Origin: Intoshia linei | Lineage: Eukaryota > Orthonectida > Rhopaluridae | Direction: 5' to 3' | Length of the DNA: 50,583 nt | NCBI GenBank assembly: GCA_001642005.1 | Contig: LWCA01000120.1 | Location: 1 to 50,583 of the forward strand | Shown: one piece after another, positions 35,661 to 47,657 of the stretch | Layout: each line of letters begins with the position of its first letter | Position numbering within the stretch: position 1 is the stretch's first letter | The notes under the pieces: model-generated | What the model was told of the DNA's origin: nothing | The model's database searches: none | The model's input: only the letters and a program-made list of their open reading frames with translations | Position numbers and translations under genes: made by a program

Positions 35661-37097
35661 CCTTCATTTTGATAATATACATAAAAAATCCAAAATTTAT
35701 CAACTCTTAATTAAACATTACATATAAACTTTTAATTTCAAAGTGATAACTTATAAAAATACAAATATGAATGGACTCAATCCATTGGATTTGCTAATAA
35801 TTAACAAATATTTCCACAAAACTACAGAGTTGTTAGATATAAAGTAAATTCTTCATTTAAAAAAGATCATTTTGAAATTTGTGTTTTCGATGTGTGCAGT
35901 TGTTATTTTTGCTGAAATACAGTTGTACAATTGCAAGAGTTGAAAATGTGTATTTTAGTTATAATTCGTTTAAATTTAAATTTAGTTTGAATTTAATTTA
36001 AAATTTTATGAGTCAGGATATCAAACTTTACCCTTCTTGTACCCAAATCAGTCCGTATATATATTCCCTTGGTATGTTGGTGTGGCCCTGTAAATTTAAA
36101 TTTTTTTTCAAATTAATGAAATCAATGCAATATCCCGATTCGTCACTAAGAATAAACAAATTTAAAAGAATTTTTTAGCAACAGTTAAAGCAAATTTTTA
36201 CTGCTGCAGGGTTATAATTGAAAAATTGGCATCCATAGATTAAATAAAACAAAATGGTTATCTCATTTTTTTAATTTATTAGACAGAATGTGTGTATATT
36301 ATAATATATATTACAAATAAAGTAAAAACAGTCCAATCCTAAAATTGTCATAAAAAGCTTTTTTTAATTTTCGGACGCTTAATTATTTCACATTTTTAGT
36401 TTTAATAAAATATTTCGGAAAAAAATATATGAATATTAAAATGCTTTTTTAACTGTGAAGGCGTGACTTATTCAGATTAAAATTTTTTGTGTGTGTTAAC
36501 ATGATACAACTCTACACCTGTAAATTTTTTTAGTTTTAAGGCTGTTTTCATTAAAAAAAATGGTAATTTTGGGTTTCGGCCCTGAAGATATATTTTTTTT
36601 AAATTTAAATTTATGATTTTAAAATCCGCATCAAAGTATATATTTTTTTAAATTTAACCACCCGTTTGATTTTCAAAAAAAAGGACAATTGGGGTTTTTG
36701 GCCCGTAGGATGTATGTTTGGGAGGTTGAAATTTATTTGCTAACACCCACGGAAAAAACCGCAATTGAAATGTGGACTTTATAAAATTCTAAGACTGGTA
36801 GTTATTGAAATAAACGATAACACAAACAAATATTGCATAGTATATTATAATATGCTATGATTATATAAGTACAGACAAACAAATATTGCAAAGCATATTA
36901 TATAAGTAAGAATATATTAATACAATAATAACAGCGGTTTAACAACAAATTACATTACAATACTTTGAAATTCTTAGATTCCATACTACATGTATCACAA
37001 AAATGGACTTGTCATATTAAATCAAATAATGTAAACAATTTATGTAAATAATATCGTTTGAATTGACTATTCTAAAATAAATAGATATTATTCAGAA
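35661..37097. other. Intergenic DNA with R1 and R2 pieces
   Basis: An R1 inner fragment (about 36243-36354) carries GTAAAAACAGTCCAATCC and ends CTAAAATTGTCATA, the complement of the piggyBac TATGACAATTTTAG codons. A forward R2 copy follows (about 36355-36912). A 55-codon ORF from 36008 has no support beyond being open. Confidence 0.55.
36355..36912 (+). repeat. Dispersed repeat R2, copy
   Basis: The same order of blocks as the 24-kb copy: TTTTAATAAAATATTTCGG, GATTTTAAAATCCGCATC, TTATTGAAATAAACGATAAC, then ATTATATAAGTAAG, with the terminal block partly duplicated. Confidence 0.72.
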
Positions 37098-37256
37098 ATG
37101 ATGAATCAAAATTTTATTGAACCCACAATTAATCAACAACCATATCAGCAATATAGTGTATCGGATAACGTAAATTTTCAAAATGTACAAATTTCTAAAT
37201 CTAATCATTACGTAATTGTGATTATGTTGAGCGTCATATGCACTCCAATTATTGGT
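37098..37256 (+). CDS. Small membrane protein, first exon only
   Basis: The ATG opens a 53-residue exon ending at a GT donor (phase 1). It has about 30 polar, Gln/Asn-rich residues (QPYQQYSVSDNVNFQNVQIS), then a hydrophobic stretch, HYVIVIMLSVICTPIIG. A short QP-rich tail before a membrane segment of this kind occurs in CD225/dispanin-like and similar small proteins, but this is only a resemblance. I could not find the following exon; the downstream DNA is occupied by transposon pieces. It may be a truncated gene or have a distant second exon. Confidence 0.35.
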
Positions 37257-37583
37257 AATAAATTCTTACATATATTCAAAATTTTAATTTAAATTTACGC
37301 TTCATTTTAATTATATTATTGATTCCCTATTTATCTCACCATTTTGGGAATTAAAAAAGGGCGTTTATTTTCTTCTAAATATTATTGTTATTTTGTGCTA
37401 CTATTTAATGCAGTGATTCTTAACCCGTGTGCCAGGAGTAGTGTTAAGCTGCGGCCCAAAGATATTTGAGTTTATTTTATAAAAAAGTTTTTTTTTATTT
37501 TTATTTTAAAAAATTTTATAAATTAGTTTGAGACTAATTTAATATTTTACATTTCTAATGCTCTGAATAACATTTTTAATGTA

Positions 37584-37761
37584 CAGTAATACCTCGCTTA
37601 ACGAACAAATTAAAAAACACAAAAAAATAGAAAAATGGGTATTTTCACATAAAGTTTATCATAAATAATTATATCTCTGCTATTTTATTTTGACTTGAAA
37701 AACTCCCGCTTAACGAACAAGATTTCGGAACGAATTGGTTGGTTATAGTGAGGTATTACTG
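37584..37761. mobile_element. pogo/Tigger-type MITE, 178 bp
   Basis: Terminal inverted repeats CAGTAATACCTCGC...CGAAC and GAGGTATTACTG, with TA duplicated at both ends (37582-37583, 37762-37763). A hAT-end scrap (CAGTGATTCTTAACCCGTG) lies just upstream at about 37412. Confidence 0.85.
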
Positions 37762-38214
37762 TAATATTGTATACCAAAAATATCAATACATGATAGTATC
37801 ATGATGATACATCTTATTTTCTTTACTAAATTTAAGTTTGCCAAATAAAAGTATTTTTTAATTAGTCAGACCTGTATGTATTGAACACTAACTTAGAAAA
37901 AATAACGATGTTCATTATAGAGTTTATAGTGAACTTTTTATTATCCTTAAAATGCTGATTTTTCCACTTGAATCGTCATAACAAAGTTTAATCGAATCAA
38001 AATATTTTTAAAAATAGTATATTAATACAACCGAATATTCACGAAAATACTAAGTAAAATTATATTCAATATATTAAATTTTTTTTAATGTAGAAAAATA
38101 ATCAGTTAGTTTAGCTTGTCTCGACAATTTTTCCTATATTATATCATTTACCATTTTAATATATTATTAATTCCATTCAGATAATTTTCAATGTACCATT
38201 ATTGCAACTGTTTA

Positions 38215-38720
38215 GAAATACATAGAGCTTCGTAACAATGTATTGTCGTTTCAATGGGAGTCAACAAGCCTCTCTTCATCAATAACTTTTTTTGAAACAA
38301 GACAATGACGTTTTTTGAACGAACTTATTCAACCATTTGAAGCCTTGAAATCTTCAATTTTATAAGTTTCATACAATTTTAGAACCATTGTTTTAATCAT
38401 TTCGTCAGATAAAATAAAATTTTTCAACCTTTTAAATTCAATCCATTCAAATAGTTTTTTATCTATTTTACAGATTTTAAAGAAGCTTCTATTACGGATG
38501 ATCTTATTATCTTAAATGAGAATATTGTGTGAATTTTTAATTATTCCATTAATGCAGCCCAGAGATAATTTAAATTTCTTAGCCATATCTCGTTGGCTAT
38601 GTTTTATTTTCCTCATGAAACAGTATGATTTTTTTCTCCAATTGACAAATTTTCACGCTTTTTATCGTTCATTATATAATGTTAAAATAAAGTGCAAATC
38701 ATTAATTGATTCAAATTACG
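38215..38720 (-). pseudogene. pogo/Tigger transposase N-terminal (CENP-B-like) remnant
   Basis: Reading leftwards, KRENLSIGEK is followed after frameshifts by MAKKFKLSLGCINGIIKNSH, the first helix-turn-helix. Then come LFEWIEFKRLKNFILSDEM, FKASNG, a stop where Trp is expected, ISSFKKRHCLVSKK and VIDEERLVD. This is the order of CENP-B-type DNA-binding domains in Tigger/pogo elements. No DDE catalytic part is visible. Stops and frameshifts show it is dead. Confidence 0.72.
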
Positions 38721-39293
38721 ATATAATATTATGTTTTATCATGAAAACTTTAATTTCTGCACATTAAATGTATTCAATTGACTCTACCGGAAAGGACTGT
38801 TTTCTAAAAAATAACTAAATTTTCTAAAATTTGGAGATTGTTGAGTCAACAACGTAGACTGCAGTATTCTTTATTTGTGTAAGTACAAATATATTTTTTT
38901 CGTTTATGATTATTTAATTTAGGTTTAGCTTATTACATTTATACATTGTGAATGGTATCAATACATGATAATACTTGTTATTTTCTATTATTAATAAATG
39001 TTTCATTTTTAATTTTTGTAAAATTCAAAATACCGCTTAAATTGCAAAAAATTGTATAAATATCTAGATCAATTATCCCAAATGAGGTACTGGAACTCTT
39101 AATAAGTTTTTAACCCAGAAATTGTTTTGGGGTACCAGCTCGTCTGATATTATCATTCATAAATAATAGATATTTTTTAAATTTCCAAATTATATAACCT
39201 ATATTAAACTTTAATTGAAAACATAAAAATTATTTTATACATATAAAATATAGTATCAATTTGGATGAATAACAAATATTGTAATAAATTAAA

Positions 39294-39566
39294 AAAATGG
39301 CATAACAATTATTTTTAAAATTCTTTACGTAAATGTTAACAAAACAAAATTACGAGAATAATTCACTTTAAATTAAAAAGTGATGTGATATGACGGTTAC
39401 ACTTGAAACAAGTTTGGAACCACTGCTTTAAAGGGTTGATAATAGTAAATAGTAATATTTTTAAGTTAGATTTTCAACGTTAATTTATTTTTTTGGTAGA
39501 ATTAAAAATGTGCTCTCGGTAGAGCTAGGTGCTGTTTGTACGTAGTACATATCAGTCCACCTAGTA
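39294..39566 (-). repeat. Dispersed repeat R1, copy F
   Basis: Matches copies A and D from ACAATTATTTTTAAAATTC to CCACCTAG. It keeps the GCTCTCGGTAGAGCTAGGTG block. The remaining DNA between 38.8 and 40.1 kb shows nothing else. Confidence 0.68.
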
Positions 39567-40168
39567 TTATATAAATAAAGATGTAATACATGTACATTAT
39601 TATGTATATAAACTAATTTTTAAGTAAATTATTTTTATATCTTACATCATTTTTTCTACTTATAATTTTTATCACCTATGTCTCCTCTACATCAAAATGA
39701 ATGACAATATAATAAAATTTTTCTGTATAATTTAATCGAATATTTCATTTTTTTGTCAAATATTAAACAATTCCGATCAAAAGTCTTGGACAATATCAGC
39801 TATTTATTTCTTACTTAACCCTTAGACACCAAAATATCATATGTGAGATTTTTAAAATGACAAAATTTATTTATACTTCAACTATCTAAATTATTGACAT
39901 TTAGCTTTTTCCATCCCTCATCCTATTAAGACGTTCTAGATACCATTATTTTTTTATTTTTTAAAAAATTTTATGAATTTATTAAAGTTTTTGAAGTAAT
40001 TATTAATTAATTACACTTTTTATCAACTTCGAAGTGATTTTCGTCTGTATTTTAATTTATTCATTTAAAAAATGTTCCACCTGTATGAAATGAAACGCAT
40101 TTAAAAAATAAACTAAAAATGTAAATTTGACGATAGATACCAACTGAATGTAGAGAAATTATTTGTAA

Positions 40169-43100
40169 ATGAATAATCCATTGGAACTTATGATTTACAA
40201 AAGTGTATATAAAACAAAATTAGTGAAAAATGTGAATAATTTGATATGGATAATATGCGTTCCATACATAACCCTTTTAAATTATATACTATCCTTTATT
40301 CAAATGACCGATAAAGATCAAGATAATCGAAAAGACGACCCATGTTATGAACGATCTTGCATTATAATATTCGTTATTCCAATATTAGTCGTTCTTAGTG
40401 TAATTTTTGGGTTCATATTTGTTCCATTAATATTAGTTCGAATGTGTTTGCAAATTGAAAAAAGAAGATACGATTTTGAAGTTGTATACAGTTCTAATGT
40501 GACTAATGTTATTGAATCATCAAATAATTCGCTTCCTAAAAATTTAGTAAATGACACGTATAGAAAATCTTTAAATAACGGATCGAGTCTACCATATAAT
40601 GTAATATTTAACATACCTCCAATAGAAAAAATTTGCCAAACATCCAACTCGACTGAAATACAAGTTGTATGGCCAAAATCGAGAATTCACTTATTTACTA
40701 GTGATTTAATTTTACACTCTGAATGTTTCAATAAAATGCAAAATCTTAGTGAAACCGAATGGCGGACTAGACAAATTAGTGCAATTTTAAATAAAATTTG
40801 GAAAGATTCTCCTAATCAGAACGATAAAGATTCTATAGTTCATTATTTCTTATTACTCCAAAATATCACTAATAACAATTCACTAGGTTTTTTAACACGT
40901 TCTGTATTAAATAGTTCAGACACTCCTCTGCGTTGTGCCCTAATTAGAGGTTCACAGTTTTCCATCAATACTAATTTCTTTTGTAATGAATCTGGTCTAA
41001 TATTTTTTTCAAATTTGCTACCAATTGTCACCAAATTTATTCCTTTCTATAATAAAAGAATCAATATTAAATCGCTTTTTTCTCAAGGGTTTTATGCTAC
41101 TCTTCACAATTTGAATGATATTCATTTTAATGGCCGTAGAAACGAGAGACTTCAAAAACCTGATACCAATTTATCATATTATGCAATCTTTCATGTACAG
41201 TTGGAAATGAACGGTATTTATTTTACAATTTTTTTCGATTTATTTCAAAAAATTGGTTCATTTAACCTTTTAACACTCACCATTCATTTTGGATTAAATA
41301 TCGGAAGCTGTGATACAGAATATGTATATTGATGTCATTTAGTAGACGTTCAAATACTTTTTTGGTTGACGGACAATTTTTTAAAGGCAGTTTAAAGTTC
41401 TATCTAATATTATTAAAGAACATTTTTTCATATTCTAAACAAATTAATTAAAAAATTTTTTTTTTACTTTTCCGATTTTGTATCAAATTTGACAATAGTA
41501 TAGCACATCAGAGTTTCATGGTCTATTAATGTGCTTTTAAGCCGATTATTTTTGACCGATAAATTTTTTTTAAATTAAATATAGCGTAAGTATATATGTA
41601 ATACATGTATAATGTTACATTTTTAATGTATTAACTATGTAAATTATAATTATTAGTCACGAATGAAACATTTATCGAAAATTGCAGAACCCTTGAAAAT
41701 TGTGTGTCTCAATTTGAAAAAAGTTATAATATTGTATTATTTATGATTGCTGGTAACATTGATTCTACAGGTATTTATTTAAATTTTAATAAATCCTTTA
41801 GTTATACAATAAAAAAATGTCTGTGAGTGTGTTACCGTTTAATTAAAAAAATAAATCCTAGAATTTAAAAAAACATAAATTCTAGGATCGGATTTAAAAT
41901 CATGAGTATTATTGTAAATCGTAGCATCAAAACTTTACATTTTAACGATTTAAACCACAGATTATCCTTTTTTTGGAACAAGTTCTATAATTATAAAAAA
42001 AATTATAGCAAATAGTTATTTTCAGTTAACATACGCGAAACATGTCAAAATCAGATATTGACGCTTTCACGATTGAAAACGCTCTTTAGTAGTGATTTTT
42101 TTATTTGGTATCTTTTTTATTAAAAAAAGATTATTCTGATAGAATTTATACGGGTTGATTTAAAAAAAAGTTTGAACGTCAAAAATCTGCGTATACCCTA
42201 TTAAAAATGAATTTTTATATACATTTTTTGTATTACTAGCTTGACTGTTATGTACTTTGTACAAACAGCATCCTAGCTCTACCGTGAGCGAACTTTTTTA
42301 ATTCTATCAAAAAAATAAATGCAATAGTAAAATCTTGCTTAAAAATGCTACACTCACTATTATCAATCCTTTAAATGAGTGGTTCCTAAACTTGAATTTC
42401 ATTTTACCTATTAATTTGATTGAATTAATTAGTGAATTCATTTTATTTCGTTAACATTTGTATAAAGATTAGTCTAGTAGACTTTCAAAAACAATTTTGT
42501 GATACCATGTATTTAATGCATTAGAGAGATTGAGTGTATAATTATAAAAATAAAATCAAAACAGTAAAATCCTAAGAATTATCATAAATATCTTAAATTC
42601 CAGAAAAAATAAAATTATAAATAAACCTGTTTTGTTTTTTAATATAATGGTATATATTCAGTTTCTGCTGTCGAATCGAAAGCAGAAAGTTTCCACGAGT
42701 AAAAAATATTAAAATAAATATTTGAGAATCAAAACGTGCGTAGCAATGAAAAAAAATTCGAAGGAATCAATTATTTAGATTTACATCCATATTTTTTTTT
42801 TGGAAATGTGTAGACATTCAATGCACATTTTGTTTGAAATTGTGGGAAGATGATTTACATTTTAATTTTTAATTTAATCCAACATTTGAAAAATATTGGT
42901 TGAAAATATATTAAAAATTATTTTTCACCGGTAAAATGCTTTTTTGACCATGAAAGCATCATTTAATCAGATTGAATTTTTTTGTGTGTGTTAACTGGAT
43001 ATAACGCTATCATCTGTAATTTTTTTTAAAATTCAGGGTTGTTTTCATTTTTAAAAAAAAGAGTAATCTGGGTTTTTGAAAATGTTTTATCTGAAAATTA

Positions 43101-46100
43101 CCCTTTTTGAATATACCATTTATGATAATGCTTATGAATTTAAAAAAAATCCCAGAATTTATATTTTATAAAATTTTAGGACATGTTTCATTTTTAAAAC
43201 AAAGGGTAATTTGTGGTTTTGACTATGAAGGTATGCGTTTCTGAAGCTGAGATTAACGACAATGTTAATAATTTTAAAACGAGTCTCAGAATGTATGTTT
43301 TATTATATTTTTAGACGGATTTTTTTTAAACAAAAGTGAAAATTGTGCTTTTTACCTGAAAAAGTCTAATTCTGAAACTGAAAAAACTGTATTAGAAATT
43401 GGCTTTTCTAAATTCTACGACTGTTAATTTTTTAAACAATGGTAACACACAGACACACACTAAGACATTAATTTTTATACAACTAAAAGACAACCATTAT
43501 TTTTCAAATTTTTGAGTTAAATTAATAGACATGTATAAGATTTATTTTTAAAATCATTTCCATTTTGTCACGTTTTTGCTAAACAAAAATTAATTCGTTG
43601 AAAATAAAAAAATTACGATTTAAAAATGTTATAATCATTAATAATTTCATCTAGTGATTTTTTCCTGTCAATAATATCATTAGGAAATTTTTGATAATGA
43701 TAAATAAATTTTTTTTGGTTGCAATTATAAGATTTTGTACAATTTCTGTTCAATGGAGTATGAATGACATTAGATTGAAAATTTGAATAATGATATGCAC
43801 TGGTACAGTTTCTGGTGTACATGTTACGTGAATAATAGGTTATTGATATGTTTGATTTTGATTTATCTGAATTGGTACCTAGTAAAGACACGACAGATGG
43901 ACCCATTTCTGGAACTGTTCCATATTTAGGTATAGAATCGTTTGATACACATTTTTTATTTTCTTTACATGATTTGGCACGGATTTTTAATACGTTTTTT
44001 AAATTGTGGGTGCTTACGTTTGATATACCTTTTTGATTCATCGGAAAGTTTTTTTGATGTGTCGTAGGGTACGTTTTAATTGGTTCAGTTTCAATTGCCT
44101 TTTGGTTGTACTAACTTGATACAATATTCATATTTATAAATTCACCTTTTTAGTAAACTTTTCATTTTTTGTGGCCATCCAATTTCGATATTTTATCATT
44201 TTTTTATATTCAACTAAATTTATATTTTAACGTTTTTTGATTCAGTTTATCAAAAATTCTTCATTATAGAAATTTTTTTAACGTGATTTTTGTGGTTTGC
44301 AGAATTTCATTTTCAAAAAGCAAGGTTATTGCATAATAATTAAAATAAGAAAGAATTATTGAAATTGGGTGAAACTTAAACATGTTCCACAGTTCGTAAC
44401 TTTAACTTAAACTTGCAGGTGGTCACATTTGTCTATTCATCTTTAGTAAAGATTTTTTACACATTTAAGAAAACTATTAAGTTTTTTTAATAATAAAATG
44501 TAAACATTTAATCACTAATACATGTAGACATAATAATTATATAAATGAATACATTTTCAATTAGTGTGACAGTAAATTCAATAACAGTTACAACTACTAA
44601 TTGAATTAATTCAATTCATACACCGAATGATCAACACTATAAAATGTATAATGTCTAAAATATTTAAAATCATAACGTAGCTTTTTGAAATAAAAATTTA
44701 AATTTATAAATACACTCCCAAAGAGCCAGATTCCAACGGTATCTTCTTTCAATTTCAGAAATTTTGATTTTTAACTTTTTATTATAATCATTATGTAACA
44801 TTTTTTATATAAATGGAAATGAGTGGATCAATTGGGTCATCTATTGTGTTTTTATAGTTGTAAACATTTGTAATTTTTCTATAAATTATTTTTAGCGTTA
44901 AAGTATTTGCCAGATTTTCAAAATTGTACAGGAAATTTATGTAATTCCAATATTGTATTACATTTTATTGTTTAATTTTACTCATTGTAGGCACTAGTGT
45001 CCAAGAAAAATTTGTAAATAGCAAGGATATCAACGATAACCGCTTATACGCGTTTATTTAAATTTATAAAAGTTTAATACAATTCTAGTGCCATCGAAAA
45101 TCAGGATAAGACTGTTTTGGCTGAAAGGAACAAAACAAATATCTTTATAAGATATTCACCAAACGTTTCACGACAAAGTGTATCATTTAGCTAATTTTCA
45201 ATTATATAAGGCAGGGTTCCTATACTTTTTTCACCGCGAACCACTAAAGCGAAATTACTAGGTAAGATTAAGGAAATTTTCATAAAAAACGTAATAAATT
45301 GACTTGTAATTAGTAAATTAATTTTAAAATTATTTGGCGAACCGGCATTTGGGAAACGCTGCTATAAGGGTTTTTTATCTTCGCGATTGTGGTAGGGATC
45401 AGAGTTGCCCGATTAAAAAGTTCATATTGCGCAGAATAGTGCGTTGTAAAACTTAAATTTAAAAACTTTAAATTGATTTAATAGAAATAATCATTTACAT
45501 TGTAAATATAAAATTGTTAATTTTAAATATATTTTTTTAATTCAAAATTAATTATTTATTTCATTTGGGCTAAAAAATGGTGAAAATGAAATTTTTTGGG
45601 TTTACGATTTATGATAATGTTTATGATTTTAAAACCAATTTGAAAATTTATGGTGTATACAATTCTAGGACTTTTTTCATTTTTACAAAAAAAGGTAATT
45701 TAATGTTTTGCAGTGAAGATATAAGATTTTGAAATTGAAATTTAGCATATTATTGATGATTTTAAAATCTTTATCAGATTCTACATTTTTTATAATTCTA
45801 GGATTCGTGTAAATTTTAAAAAAAGGATAATTGCGGTTTATGACCTTGAAGGATTCAATTTCTGAAAAGTAAATTTGCGATAATACATCACTCTCGTAAA
45901 ACTGCAATAGAAATATGGCATTTTTAAAATTAGACTCCTTTTACTTTCGTAAACATATATAAACTAGAACAAACAGACAAATAAATAAATGGACAATGAT
46001 TAAGGATTGTATACAAAATTATAATTATTTAAAATTTTATTTTGTGAATTTTACAAGGTGAAATTGAATACATAATAAACCTAAATTGGTAATTGTACGT

Positions 46101-46696
46101 GTTTAGATTTAAACTTTAGTACGTTTTTCGGTTTTGCAAAAAAAGGTATTTCTGGTCTTTTTAAAATAAAATCATAATCGAAACAATACAATATGCAATA
46201 AGACTCCTACTGTAGGAGTCATTTAAAAATAATTACAAATTGTATACCAATAAAATATCAGCTTTTTTAAATTGATTTGGAAAAGGTTTAGTTACTACAG
46301 TGCACTGTTGTATAGATAATATCATATTATATATGAAAAAAAACTCAGAGTACATTATTGTATATTCAAAAAAAATGATATTAATTAGAATATAATGTAC
46401 AATGGTATCACCAATGGTACTTTGTCATCATTATATTAAATGAACCGAAAATTTTATATATTGTATTGTTAACATGAATATATTTAATTAGCCTACTCCA
46501 TGTCTATTAATTTTTTATAATTAATCAAATCTCAGTGACATAATTAAAATTGATCAACAATATCGAATATTAACCAAATTATATGATACATTTTAAATTT
46601 TAGCAAACAGTGACAATTAATACAACCTTAAAAGGCCTAACATCAAGTCTTTTGACGGAACTAGTGTTTGATGTTGTTTGTCAAAATATTGAATAA
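40169..46696 (+). CDS. SMPD3: SMPD3-like (neutral sphingomyelinase 2) pseudoenzyme
   Basis: Exons 40169-41213, 41657-41770, 44991-45051, 45089-45164 and 46604-46696, in phase, give 462 aa (human SMPD3 655). Two hydrophobic segments (about residues 24-45, 63-92) flank RKDDPC, as in SMPD3 (RADDPC), which is a lipid-anchored or membrane protein that hydrolyses sphingomyelin. SGLIFFSNLLP aligns with SGLLFASRYPI, IRYSPN with the RIDYMLHA region, and LKGLTSSL with LSGLTDHL. The catalytic positions are replaced: Asn of TANVCLLP is Asp179 (FTSDLIL), Glu of CLQEVF is Asn232 (LLQNIT), GDFNFD is GNIDST (381-386), and the terminal Asp-His pair is Ser-Ser (445-446). The THLHAP segment is absent unless exon 1 reads on to 41332, where TIHFG could be a relic. 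The open frame and clean splice sites argue for a maintained, non-catalytic protein. Exons 3-5 are small, and the join from exon 4 to exon 5 is the least certain. Confidence 0.75.
41815..42215 (-). repeat. Dispersed repeat R2, copy
   Basis: Reverse orientation: GTGTTACCGTTTAATTAAAA, TTCTAGGATCGGATTTAAAA, ATTATTCTGATAGAATTTA. In intron 2 of the SMPD3-like gene. Confidence 0.65.
42236..42530 (+). repeat. Dispersed repeat R1, diverged copy G
   Basis: ACTAGCTTGACTGTTATG, then CCTAGCTCTACCGTGAGCG and GAGTGGTTCCTAAACTTG. The piggyBac-junction-like sequence AGTAAAATCCTAAGAATTAT follows near 42563. In intron 2 of the SMPD3-like gene. Confidence 0.6.
42660..43475 (+). repeat. Dispersed repeat R2, longest copy
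   Basis: Left end GTGCGTAGCAATGAAAAAAA, then four or more units of about 130 bp (GAGTAATCTGGGTTTTTGA; GGGTAATTTGTGGTTTTGAC; GAAAATTGTGCTTTTTACC), ending in CAATGGTAACACACAGACAC. In intron 2 of the SMPD3-like gene, next to the nested minus-strand gene. Confidence 0.72.
43613..44178 (-). CDS. Unrecognised 176-aa basic protein nested in an intron
   Basis: Two exons: 44146-44178 (ATG, MATKNEKFTKK) and 43613-44110 (stop included), split by a 35-bp GT/AG intron in phase 0. The product is Ser-, Asn- and Lys-rich, with scattered Cys and Tyr, and has no membrane segment or signal peptide. Recognisable pieces are TEPIKTYPTTHQKNFP, PKYGTVPEMGPSVVSLLG and the C-terminal KKSLDEIINDYNIFK. I do not recognise the family. 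Codon choice in the first 70 residues (C and G at many third positions) is less AT-driven than the surrounding DNA, which supports real coding. It lies entirely within intron 2 of the SMPD3-like gene, on the opposite strand. Short proline- and tyrosine-containing basic proteins of this sort include some axonemal or testis proteins, but that is a guess. Confidence 0.7.
45212..45361. mobile_element. hAT-type MITE, 150 bp
   Basis: It starts CAGGGTTCCTATACTTTTTT and ends CATTTGGGAAACGCTG. The flanks ATATAAGG and CTATAAGG (45204-45211, 45362-45369) match at 7 of 8 bases. In intron 4 of the SMPD3-like gene. Confidence 0.78.
45580..45985 (+). repeat. Dispersed repeat R2, copy
   Basis: Three internal units (TTTATGATAATGTTTATGAT; AAAAAAAGGTAATTTAATG; GGATAATTGCGGTTTATGAC), ending in ACAAACAGACAAATAAAT. 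In intron 4 of the SMPD3-like gene. Confidence 0.68.
46202..46220. repeat. Perfect 19-bp palindrome
   Basis: GACTCCTAC T GTAGGAGTC: two 9-bp arms around a single T, in intron 4 of the SMPD3-like gene. No role assigned. Confidence 0.7.
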
Positions 46697-47657
46697 ATTT
46701 TTGTGTTATTTCTTCACGACTCCCATACTGTGAGTACTATTATAGTACTTTTAAATATTTTAAGTTACTTTTTTTTTAATTTTCCATTTTGCAAGAATTT
46801 CAAATGGTATTATGGTAGTGTATTTTCTATTCTACCTCGTAATTTTAGAAAAGTAATGAATTTTCACAATTTAATGTGAAAATTATTTCTTTGTTTTATA
46901 AAATTGTTCACAATATCTTATTTTGTTAATTGATAATTAACTCACAGGTCTGTATTAAATTTTTAATACTCTTAACTAATTAATGAATATATTAAGAGTC
47001 TTGACTAGTTAACTTGTGGCTAACCTTGGCTGGTTACTATCTTTTCATCTTCCGAAGCCCCCCTGGATCATGAGGCTCCCGTGGAGAATAGCTAATTAAA
47101 CGCATAACCAATATAATTGACAAAGACATGAGAAATATCTACAATCAACAATCTACAAGTTTTTTGTAAATATTAAAAACACATGCTCTTTTTCTAAAAT
47201 AATAAATTTATTTATCTTATTTATAAAAATAATTGAAATTAACACTCATTTCGAATCAAGTGTAGTGAATAAAAATTTTATGAATAGACAATTGGTATAT
47301 CGATTGGAAACAAATAGTCATTTTTGTTTCAATTATGAATGCTTAGACATATTGCTACAAGGCACAACATTGTAGTAGTTACAGTTTTTGAGAAGTAATT
47401 TGTTGTCAGTCGAATCTATCAATATCGTGTCTCGGAATTGTTCAATTACATGCAATTTCGTTACAACAGTACAATATCCGGTTCAATGTTGAAATTATTA
47501 TTTCTCATTTTCCGAGTAACATAATATTTGACATTTAATTCAATCAAAACAATTTGTTTAATTTCACATCTTCATCGTTGAATTGATATTTGCATCGAGG
47601 CCAACAATAAAGGTACTTTTTAATTAATTGAAACCACATTTAATGTAGAAAATTCCG
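46697..47657. other. Intergenic DNA, nothing recognised
   Basis: AT-rich, with one GC-richer patch at about 47050-47090 (GAAGCCCCCCTGGATCATG). I found no exon chain, RNA gene or repeat match. It should hold the 3' end of the SMPD3-like transcript and the promoter of the CUB-LDLa gene. Confidence 0.4.

Noticed and set aside
36008-36175. 55-codon plus-strand ORF downstream of ARMC3
   Set aside because: It has no recognised motif, splice partner or codon signal.
40345-41034. Minus-strand ORFs opposite SMPD3-like exon 1
   Set aside because: They are antisense shadows of a conserved coding exon, with no motif of their own.
41214-41335. Read-through of SMPD3-like exon 1 to a stop at 41333
   Set aside because: A good phase-1 donor at 41214 joins to the conserved second exon; read-through would end the protein before it. 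It remains possible as an alternative form.
44991-45061. Exon 3 of the SMPD3-like gene as the terminal exon (TAA at 45059)
   Set aside because: A donor at 45052 and a 37-bp intron lead to two further exons that match the C-terminus of the family.
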